Below, piece by piece: positions 1 through 6,786 of a stretch of DNA of 6,786 nt. The first letter of the stretch is position 1. Every line of letters starts with the position of its first letter. Both the position numbers and the translations under genes were made by a program. The notes beneath the pieces are model-generated. The model saw nothing but the letters and a program-made list of their open reading frames with translations. It made no database searches and was not told where the DNA came from. This DNA comes from JANRKN01 sp033763435 (GTDB lineage Bacteria > Planctomycetota > Phycisphaerae > Phycisphaerales > UBA1924). The stretch is taken from contig JANRKN010000074.1 in assembly GCA_033763435.1 (NCBI GenBank), positions 1 through 6,786 on the forward strand, in the 5' to 3' direction.

Positions 1-1980
<1,980 letters not shown>

Positions 1981-2025
1981 GCCGGGATGGATGCAAGCCG
2001 CGGGCCAACGCGGGGCGGGTCGCGC

Positions 2026-2062
2026 AGGGCCCATCCGGGGCCCTTCGCGCGGGTTTCGCGCG
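2026..2062. repeat. Two adjacent short hairpins in the clpB leader
   Basis: AGGGCCC (2026-2032) is mirrored by GGGCCCT (2038-2044) around a 5-base loop. CGCGCG (2046-2051) pairs with CGCGCG (2057-2062) around GGTTT. Both would lie in the 5' leader of clpB if transcription starts upstream of them. They could structure the mRNA leader, but such stems are common by chance in DNA this GC-rich. The first stem covers the alternative ATG at 2034. Confidence 0.3.
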
Positions 2063-2171
2063 GCGCGCCCGCGTCCCCCGGGCGGCCCGGGCGCGAACGG
2101 TTGCCGGTTTGGCAGCCCGGAACCGCGGGGCCCGATCTCGATCGGCGGGCGTTTGGGTGTGCCGTCTGTGC

Positions 2172-2194
2172 GGGCTGAACCGGGGGGGCGGGGG
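2172..2194 (+). other. G-quadruplex-type motif upstream of glmS
   Basis: Four G-runs on the plus strand (2172-2174, 2182-2184, 2186-2188 and 2190-2192) have loops of 7, 1 and 1 bases, which meets the usual G3+N1-7 pattern. The long G tract is also flanked by a 5-bp inverted repeat, GAACC (2177-2181) and GGTTC (2193-2197). It lies about 115 bp before the glmS start on the non-template strand. Function is unproven, and the motif is easy to form by chance at this GC content. Confidence 0.35.
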
Positions 2195-2237
2195 TTCCGT
2201 ACAGTCGGGCTTGCCCCGGCGTGTGGGCGGGCCGGGC

Positions 2238-2250
2238 CATCGGACCGATG
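2238..2250. promoter_or_regulatory. 13-bp perfect palindrome, possible operator
   Basis: CATCGG-A-CCGATG is a perfect 6-bp inverted repeat around one central base, ending 58 bp before the glmS ATG. The size and symmetry would suit a dimeric regulator's site, and the position would suit control of glmS. No regulator is known from this window, and a match of this length could be chance. Confidence 0.25.
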
Positions 2251-2295
2251 AACGCCTGTTCGGGGGCGGGGACGGATTCAGGAACGGGGTTGGTC

Positions 2296-2301
2296 AGGGA
2301 G
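2296..2301 (+). promoter_or_regulatory. Ribosome binding site of glmS
   Basis: AGGGAG, seven bases before the ATG at 2309, is a good Shine-Dalgarno match at normal spacing. It agrees with the conserved MCGIV start, in which the cysteine directly after Met must become the N-terminal nucleophile. Confidence 0.75.
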
Positions 2302-2308
2302 CGAGCGC

Positions 2309-4138
2309 ATGTGCGGGATCGTCGCGTACGTCGGCGGGAAGAACTGCCAGAACCTTCTGATCGAGGGCATCAAGCGCCTGGAGTACCGCGGGTATGACTC
2401 GGCGGGCCTGGCGACGATCAACAACGGGAAGCTGAACGTCGTCCGCGCCGTCGGGCGCGTGAGCAACCTCGAGGACAAGCTCGAATCCCTCGGCGGGCTG
2501 CCGGGGACGCTGGGCCTCGTGCACACGCGCTGGGCGACGCACGGCGGGGTCACCGAGTTCAACGCCCACCCCCACCGCGACGACCGCGTGGGCATCGCGG
2601 TGGTGCACAACGGCATCATCGAGAACTACGCCTCGCTCAAGAAGCTGCTGGAGGAAAAGGGCCACAAGTTCGCGAGCCAGACCGACACCGAGGTCCTCGC
2701 GATGCTGATCGGCGAGCTGTACGAGGGCGACCTTGAGGCCGCGGTGCAGGCCGCGCTGCGCGAAGTCACCGGCGCGTACGCGATCGCGGTGATCTGCGAG
2801 CGCGAGCCCGACACGCTGGTCGTCGCGCGCAAGGGCTCGCCCCTGATGGTCGGCATCGGCAACGGCGAGTTCGTCGTCGCCTCCGACGGCGCCGCGATCA
2901 TCGCCCACACCTCGCAGGCGATGACCCTCGACGACTACAACGTCATGAAGCTCACGCCCAAGGGCTTCCGCACCAGCACCATCCACAACGTGCCCGTCAC
3001 GCCCAAGGTCCAGCAGCTGGAACTCGAACTCGAAGAGATCGAACTCGGCGGCTTCCAGCACTTCATGCAGAAGGAAATCTTCGAACAGCCCAAGGCCCTG
3101 CGGAACAGCTTCCGCGGGCGTTTCAATGCCGAAGAGGGCAAGGTGATCCTGGGCGGCCTGGCGGACCACGCGAAGGAACTCATCAAGGCCAAGCGCATCG
3201 TGCTGCTGGGCCAGGGCACGGCGCTGCACGCGGCGATGATCGGCGAGTACTTGCTCGAAGACCTCGCGAAGATCCCCTCCATCGCCGAGTACGCGAGCGA
3301 ATTCCGCTATCGCAACCCGATCATCGAGGAGAACACGCTCGCGGTCGCGGTGAGCCAGTCGGGCGAGACGGCGGACACCCTCGCGGCGCTGCACGAAGCG
3401 AAGGACCGCGGGGCGCTGGCGCTGGGCGTGATCAACGTCGTGGGCTCGACGATCTCGCGCGACACGGACGCGGGCGTGTATCTGCGCGTGGGGCCGGAGA
3501 TCGGCGTCGCGAGCACGAAGGCGTTCACGGGACAGGTCGCGGTGCTGACGATGGTCGCGCTGTGGATGGGCCGCAGGCGCTTCCTGGGGGCGGACACGAC
3601 GGGGCACCTGCTGCGCGAGCTGGACAAGGTTCCCGAGAAGATCGAGCAGATCCTGACGCTCGACGCGCACGTGAAGAAGGTCACGGAGAAGTACTGCGAC
3701 CGCGAGAACTGGCTGTTCCTGGGCCGCGGGTACAACTATCCGACCGCGCTCGAGGGCGCGCTGAAGCTCAAGGAAATCTCGTACATCCACGCCGAGGGCA
3801 TGCCCGCGGCGGAGATGAAGCACGGGCCCATCGCGCTGATCAACGACGGGATGCCCGCGGTGTTCATCGCCAACAAGGGCCGGCAGTACGAGAAGGTGAT
3901 GAGCAACATCCAGGAAGTGCGCGCCCGCGGCGGGCACGTGATCGCGGTCGCGACCGAGGGCGACAGCGAGATCAAGAACTACGCCGAGGATGTGCTGTAC
4001 ATCCCCGACGTGCCCGAGTGCCTGAGCCCGATGCTCGCGGTGGTGCCGCTGCAGATGATGGCGTACCACGCGGCGGTGCTGCGCGGGCACGACGTGGACA
4101 AGCCCCGGAACTTGGCGAAAAGCGTCACGGTGGAGTGA
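2309..4138 (+). CDS. glmS: Glutamine--fructose-6-phosphate aminotransferase (isomerizing)
   Basis: Makes glucosamine-6-phosphate from fructose-6-phosphate and glutamine in the cytosol, the first committed step toward UDP-GlcNAc for peptidoglycan. At 609 residues it equals the E. coli enzyme in length. The N-terminal glutaminase domain (about 2-225) has nucleophile Cys2 in MCGIV, HTRWATHG at 72-79, HNGIIEN at 100-106 and TDTEV at 125-129. Two SIS sugar-isomerase domains follow (about 290-420 and 455-595), with SQSGET at 349-354, STKAF at 402-406, catalytic Glu489 in KEISYIHAE, His505 in KHGP, and Lys604 in the C-terminal NLAKSVTVE tail. All sit where E. coli has them. One oddity: the usual CGTS sugar-phosphate loop reads QGTA (302-305). 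The start is fixed by Cys2 and a ribosome binding site. The gene diverges from clpB and converges on carB; its last 16 bases and stop lie in the first unit of a tandem repeat. No glmS ribozyme is seen. Confidence 0.98.
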   Translation: MCGIVAYVGGKNCQNLLIEGIKRLEYRGYDSAGLATINNGKLNVVRAVGRVSNLEDKLESLGGLPGTLGLVHTRWATHGGVTEFNAHPHRDDRVGIAVVHNGIIENYASLKKLLEEKGHKFASQTDTEVLAMLIGELYEGDLEAAVQAALREVTGAYAIAVICEREPDTLVVARKGSPLMVGIGNGEFVVASDGAAIIAHTSQAMTLDDYNVMKLTPKGFRTSTIHNVPVTPKVQQLELELEEIELGGFQHFMQKEIFEQPKALRNSFRGRFNAEEGKVILGGLADHAKELIKAKRIVLLGQGTALHAAMIGEYLLEDLAKIPSIAEYASEFRYRNPIIEENTLAVAVSQSGETADTLAALHEAKDRGALALGVINVVGSTISRDTDAGVYLRVGPEIGVASTKAFTGQVAVLTMVALWMGRRRFLGADTTGHLLRELDKVPEKIEQILTLDAHVKKVTEKYCDRENWLFLGRGYNYPTALEGALKLKEISYIHAEGMPAAEMKHGPIALINDGMPAVFIANKGRQYEKVMSNIQEVRARGGHVIAVATEGDSEIKNYAEDVLYIPDVPECLSPMLAVVPLQMMAYHAAVLRGHDVDKPRNLAKSVTVE

Positions 4139-4173
4139 CGCCTCAGTCACGCTGCGTCACGGTCGAGTGACGC
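4122..4173. terminator. Paired hairpins, possible bidirectional terminator
   Basis: Each repeat unit starts with a perfect 7-bp inverted repeat, GCGTCAC to GTGACGC, around a 6-base loop (4122-4141 and 4154-4173). Alternative pairings across units are also possible (4135-4141 with 4154-4160; 4167-4173 with 4186-4192). The position between convergent genes fits termination for both. There is no T-tract on either side, so it is not a classical intrinsic terminator; Rho dependence or mere repeat symmetry are alternatives. Confidence 0.35.
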
Positions 4174-4193
4174 CTCAGTCACGCCGCGTCACG
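4122..4193. repeat. 32-bp tandem repeat spanning both stop codons
   Basis: Unit 1 (4122-4153) and unit 2 (4154-4185) differ at two of 32 positions (G/C at the eleventh base, T/C at the last). An 8-base third stub, GCGTCACG, follows at 4186-4193. Unit 1 contains the conserved VTVE-stop end of glmS, so it is probably the ancestral copy. Unit 2 repeats VTVE-stop in another frame, because 32 is not a multiple of three. The carB stop (4189-4191, complement strand) lies in the stub. The whole 50-bp gap between the convergent genes is therefore made of repeat. Confidence 0.9.
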
Positions 4194-6786
4194 TCAGCGC
4201 GGGCTTGGCCTTGCCGACGGTTTCGACCAGCGGCCCATTGTCGTTGATCGCGCGATAGTCCTGCAGCGCGGCGACGGTCCAATCGCCCTGGCGCAGGGCG
4301 TGGATCGCCATGACGGCGGCGCTGGCGGCGGTGACGGTGGTGAGCATCGGGACGTTCTGCCGCACCGCCGTCGAGCGGATCTTGCCCTCGTCGGTGCCGT
4401 AGCCCGTGCGTGTGGGCGTGTTGATCAGAAGCGCGACCTTGCCGTCGGCCATGAGGTCGAGCACGTTGGGGCGCGCGCCGCCGCCGACGCGATGGACGGG
4501 GACGGTCTCGATGCCGTGCTGCGCGAGGAACGCGCCCGTGCCGTGGCTCGCGTAGATGGTGAAGCCCATCTTGGCCAGGGTGCGCGCGGGTTCGAGCACG
4601 GCGGGCTTGTCGCTCTCGCGGACGCTGATCCAGATGCCGCCCTTGGAGGGATCGGTGGGCAGTCGCGTGCCCGCGGCGAGCTGGGCCTTCGCGAACGCGA
4701 TCGGGAACGAACGGTCGATGCCCATGACCTCGCCCGTCGAGCGCATCTCGGGGCCGAGGATCACGTCGACGCCCGGGAACTTGCCGAACGGGAAGACCGA
4801 TTCCTTGACGGCAAACCAGCCCAGGGGCGTGGACTCGCGCGAGGCAAAGGCCGCAGCGGACTCGCGCGCGCCGAGCTGATCGAGCGAGCGGCCCATCATA
4901 ACCTTCGCCGCGATCGCGGGCCAGGGGACGTGCGTCGCCTTGGACACGAACGGCACGGTGCGGCTGGCGCGCGGGTTCACTTCGAGGATGTAGATCACGC
5001 CGTCCTTCAGCGCGAGCTGAAGGTTCATCAGCCCGCGGACGCGCAGCTCGCGCGCCAGGCTCTGACCGATGTGGCGGATCTGCTTCACCGTCGCGTCGGA
5101 GATCGACCAGGGCGGGATGGTGCAGGCCGAGTCGCCCGAGTGCACGCCCGCGTGCTCGATGTGCTCCATGATGCCCGCGATCAGCGCCCGCCCGCCGTTG
5201 GCGGAGGTGGCAAACGTCGCGTCGGACTTGTCTGCGCCGGAGGGCGCGGACGTGGCCCTCTCCGCGCCGGAGGGCGCGGACGTGGCAAAGTCGGCCACCA
5301 CATCGACGTCGATCTCGAGCGCGCCATCGAGGAACTTATCGATGAGCACCGGCGCGCCGTCAAGGTCGCTGATGCGGAGCGCGTTGGTGACGAACGCGCG
5401 CAGGGCCTTTTCGTCGGCGCAGATTTCCATGCCACGCCCGCCCAGCACGTAGCTGGGCCTCAGCAGCACCGGGTAGCCGATGCGCCCGGCGATCTCGACC
5501 GCTTCGTCGAGCGAGCGCGCGATGCCCGAGGCCGGACGCTGAAGCTTGAGCTTCTCCAGCAGCGCGTCGAACCGGTCGCGGTCCTCGGCGAGGTCGATCG
5601 AATCGACGCTGGTGCCGATGATCGGCGCGCCCGCGGCGACCAAACCCTTCGACAGGTTCAGGGGCGTCTGCCCGCCGAACTGCACGATCACGCCGTGGAC
5701 AAGCCCCGGCACCGCGCCGAGCCCGCGCCCGTTCAGCCGCTCGATCACGTTCAGCGTGTCCTCAAGCGTGAGGGGCTCGAAGAACAGCAGGTCGCTCGTG
5801 TCGTAGTCGGTCGAGACGGTTTCGGGGTTGGAGTTGATCATCACGCTCTCGAAGCCCAGCTCCCGGGCCGAGAACGCGGCATGGACGCAGCAGTAGTCAA
5901 ACTCGATGCCCTGACCGATGCGGTTGGGCCCACCGCCGATGATCACGACCTTCTTGCGCGGCGAGACGCGAACCTCGTCCTCGGGCGGCAGCGTGCGCAC
6001 GCTCGCGCCATCGACCTTCTCCACGCCCGTTTCGTACGTCGAGTAGTAGTACGGCGTCACCGCCTCGAACTCGGCGGCGCAGGTGTCCACGAGCTTGTAC
6101 ACCGGCTCGATGCCCAGACCCTGGCGGTGCTTGCGCACGGCAAGGATCGTGTCGGGCGCGATCTTGCCCAGGTACAGGTTCGCGAGCTGCGCGTCGGAGT
6201 AGCCGAGCTGCTTGGCCTCGCGGAAGACCTCCGCGGGCACGTCGCCCAGCGCGCGGTACGAGCAGAGCACGTCCTCGAACTGCACGAGCTGGCGGATCTG
6301 ATCGAGGAAGAACGGATCGATCTTCGTGAGCTGATGGATCTTCGCGTCCGACCAGCCCATCTTCATCGCGTAGCGCAGGTAGTAGATGCGCCCCTGGCTG
6401 GGCACGGCGAGCTTGCGCGTGAGCTTGTCGAGCGGGATGGGCCATTCGATGGGCGCGCCGTCGGCCGTGCGCAGGCCCGTGGGGCTGCCGCCCGAGGGTT
6501 CGCGCACCGGGATCGACTCGCCCGCCTTGCCCGTGCGCCCACCTCGCGGATCGCCCATGACGTCAAGCACGAGCTGATCGCGCTCGATCGCGCGCATCGC
6601 CGCGAGCCACTTGTCGTTGTGGTCCAGGCCCAAGCCGAAGCGCTTGACGTCCATCGAGCGGATCACCTTCTGCAGGCTCTCCTTGAGCGTCCGCCCGATC
6701 GCCATCGCCTCGCCCACGCTCTTCATCTGCGTCGTGAGCGTTTCGTCGGCCTCGGGGAACTTCTCGAACGTCCATCGCGGCATCTT
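4189..6786 (-). CDS. carB: Carbamoyl-phosphate synthase large chain (N-terminal part outside window)
   Basis: Large subunit of the cytosolic enzyme that makes carbamoyl phosphate from bicarbonate, glutamine-derived ammonia and two ATP, for pyrimidines and arginine. The window holds the last 865 residues; roughly the first 360 by comparison with E. coli (first ATP-grasp half) lie outside. Numbering from the Met at 6783: FEKF and QMKSVGEAMAIGRT (6-32) close the first half; an oligomerisation region spans about 35-230, with a long Gly/Ser/Arg insertion near 77-112; VDTCAAEF at 232-239; GGGPNRIGQGIEFDYCCVHA at 283-302; SNPETVSTDYDTSD at 318-331; QFGGQTPLNL at 368-377; the second ATP-grasp with RPSYVLGGRGMEI at 442-454, MEHIEHAGVHSGDSA at 539-553, and metal-binding Q589, E601 and N603 in LEVNPRASRTVPF; and the MGS-like allosteric domain at about 714-864. 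Met 6783 is internal, since the codon before it (AAG) matches the family's K-I/M-PR. Two in-frame repeat insertions occur at about 498-531 and 640-651. It ends in PALT-TGA inside the junction repeat. Confidence 0.97.
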   Translation of the reverse strand, partial: KMPRWTFEKFPEADETLTTQMKSVGEAMAIGRTLKESLQKVIRSMDVKRFGLGLDHNDKWLAAMRAIERDQLVLDVMGDPRGGRTGKAGESIPVREPSGGSPTGLRTADGAPIEWPIPLDKLTRKLAVPSQGRIYYLRYAMKMGWSDAKIHQLTKIDPFFLDQIRQLVQFEDVLCSYRALGDVPAEVFREAKQLGYSDAQLANLYLGKIAPDTILAVRKHRQGLGIEPVYKLVDTCAAEFEAVTPYYYSTYETGVEKVDGASVRTLPPEDEVRVSPRKKVVIIGGGPNRIGQGIEFDYCCVHAAFSARELGFESVMINSNPETVSTDYDTSDLLFFEPLTLEDTLNVIERLNGRGLGAVPGLVHGVIVQFGGQTPLNLSKGLVAAGAPIIGTSVDSIDLAEDRDRFDALLEKLKLQRPASGIARSLDEAVEIAGRIGYPVLLRPSYVLGGRGMEICADEKALRAFVTNALRISDLDGAPVLIDKFLDGALEIDVDVVADFATSAPSGAERATSAPSGADKSDATFATSANGGRALIAGIMEHIEHAGVHSGDSACTIPPWSISDATVKQIRHIGQSLARELRVRGLMNLQLALKDGVIYILEVNPRASRTVPFVSKATHVPWPAIAAKVMMGRSLDQLGARESAAAFASRESTPLGWFAVKESVFPFGKFPGVDVILGPEMRSTGEVMGIDRSFPIAFAKAQLAAGTRLPTDPSKGGIWISVRESDKPAVLEPARTLAKMGFTIYASHGTGAFLAQHGIETVPVHRVGGGARPNVLDLMADGKVALLINTPTRTGYGTDEGKIRSTAVRQNVPMLTTVTAASAAVMAIHALRQGDWTVAALQDYRAINDNGPLVETVGKAKPALT
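4831..4868 (-). repeat. 11-bp direct repeats bounding a 27-bp step in carB
   Basis: GGACTCGCGCG occurs at 4831-4841 and again at 4858-4868, offset by exactly 27 bp (nine codons). In CarB this encodes ARES-AAAFA-SRES (639-651 of the visible part). Between the SL of GRSL and the conserved PF, the E. coli protein as recalled has 18 residues where this one has 27, so the surplus equals one repeat step. This looks like an in-frame slippage or duplication product. The CTCGCGCGAG part of the first copy (4834-4843) is itself a perfect palindrome. Confidence 0.65.
5191..5292 (-). other. In-frame Ala/Ser/Pro/Gly insertion in CarB
   Basis: Residues about 498-531 of the visible CarB, DFATSAPSGAER then ATSAPSGADK then SDATFATSANGG, stand where E. 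coli has only a short turn (DGE) between two strands of the second ATP-grasp domain, just before IAGIMEHIEHAG. The surplus is about 30 residues. Flanking family motifs are intact and in frame on both sides, so the enzyme is probably functional and the insertion a disordered surface loop. It is built from two near-identical 30-bp units plus a degenerate third (CCGCC-GTT-GGCGG hairpin at 5192-5204). Confidence 0.8.
5231..5286. repeat. Two tandem copies of a 20-bp palindromic element in carB
   Basis: The plus-strand unit at 5261-5280 reads TCCGCGCC-GGAG-GGCGCGGA, a perfect 8-bp stem with a 4-base loop. The copy at 5231-5250 differs only by T at its third base, which still allows a G-U pair in RNA. 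Including the following CGTGGC, the copies (5231-5256 and 5261-5286) match at 25 of 26 bases at a 30-bp period. Because the period is ten codons, the repeat keeps the carB frame. REP-like or RPE-like mobile palindromes, or local slippage, are possible origins. Confidence 0.85.

Larger units (their letters stand above)
1981..2308. other. Divergent clpB-glmS intergenic region
   Basis: A 328-bp gap between the starts of two divergent genes, so it should hold promoters for both. No convincing -35/-10 pair can be picked out on either strand; the best plus-strand -10 resemblance is TACAGT at 2200-2205, without a good -35 partner. The clpB-proximal part (2026-2091) is dense in GC-only inverted repeats. 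The glmS-proximal part has a G-run motif and a 13-bp palindrome. No credible small gene is seen: the open frames that cross it have no recognisable protein and overlap both gene starts. No glmS ribozyme-like leader is recognisable. Confidence 0.7.

Noticed and set aside
1981..2308. glmS ribozyme or CIRCE/HrcA operator in the divergent region
   Set aside because: Neither the TTAGCACTC-N9-GAGTGCTAA pattern nor a recognisable glmS ribozyme core is present. The ribozyme is mainly known from Firmicutes.
2109..2360. Small open frame across the glmS start and intergenic region
   Set aside because: It has no recognisable product, and it overlaps the well-supported glmS start in another frame.
2294..4150. 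618-codon open frame on the minus strand opposite glmS
   Set aside because: It covers all of glmS antisense, is rich in Arg/His/Asp/Val without any known motif, and is explained by codon bias of the real gene. It is not a credible overlapping gene.
3562..4170. Plus-strand frame overlapping the glmS 3' end and closing with CVTVE
   Set aside because: The tail resembles the GlmS C-terminus only because the second 32-bp repeat unit duplicates it in another frame. The rest is out-of-frame glmS.
4122..4193. Tandem repeat as a minimal CRISPR array
   Set aside because: The units abut directly with no spacers between them, include a glmS coding end, and have no cas genes nearby.
6781..6783. ATG as the true start of carB
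   Set aside because: The matching protein position is deep inside CarB (family K-[IM]-PRxxFEKF), the frame stays open to the window edge, and the first ATP-grasp half would otherwise be missing.

Overview
This is a GC-rich (by eye about two-thirds G+C) bacterial chromosomal segment holding three conserved housekeeping genes. Two are cut by the window edges. The order is clpB (minus strand, 3' end missing), glmS (plus strand, complete) and carB (minus strand, 5' end missing). clpB and glmS diverge from a 328-bp non-coding gap. glmS and carB converge, with only 50 bp between their stop codons. There are no RNA genes, CRISPR arrays, insertion sequences or phage genes. The protein styles (a CarB with a long spacer before a WPIP...VPSQGRIYYLRYA segment, and high GC) would fit a planctomycete such as a Phycisphaerae member. 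That assignment is tentative and rests on general resemblance only.

Region by region: 1-1980 encodes the first 660 residues of the ClpB disaggregase, ending just after the start of its second AAA+ module. 1981-2308 is the divergent intergenic region. It is rich in short GC hairpins, has one G-quadruplex-type motif and one 13-bp palindrome, and carries a good ribosome binding site in front of glmS. 2309-4138 is glmS, 609 codons, whose catalytic residues match the E. coli enzyme almost position for position. 4122-4193 is a 32-bp tandem repeat (two copies plus an 8-bp stub) that contains the stop codons of both glmS and carB and can fold into hairpins. 4189-6786 is the last 865 residues of CarB, including the second ATP-grasp half and the allosteric domain.

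The three genes do not form a pathway: one is a stress chaperone, one makes glucosamine-6-phosphate for the cell wall, and one makes carbamoyl phosphate for pyrimidines and arginine. The two metabolic enzymes both use glutamine as nitrogen donor, but nothing here shows that they are co-regulated.

The unusual content is repeat biology rather than a new gene system. carB carries an in-frame insertion built from a 20-bp palindrome repeated at a 30-bp period, which adds an Ala/Ser/Thr-Pro-Gly segment to a surface turn of the second ATP-grasp domain. A second small in-frame expansion in the same gene is bounded by 11-bp direct repeats 27 bp apart. Together with the tandem duplication across the glmS/carB junction, this suggests a genome tolerant of short palindromic or tandem repeats inside and between essential genes.
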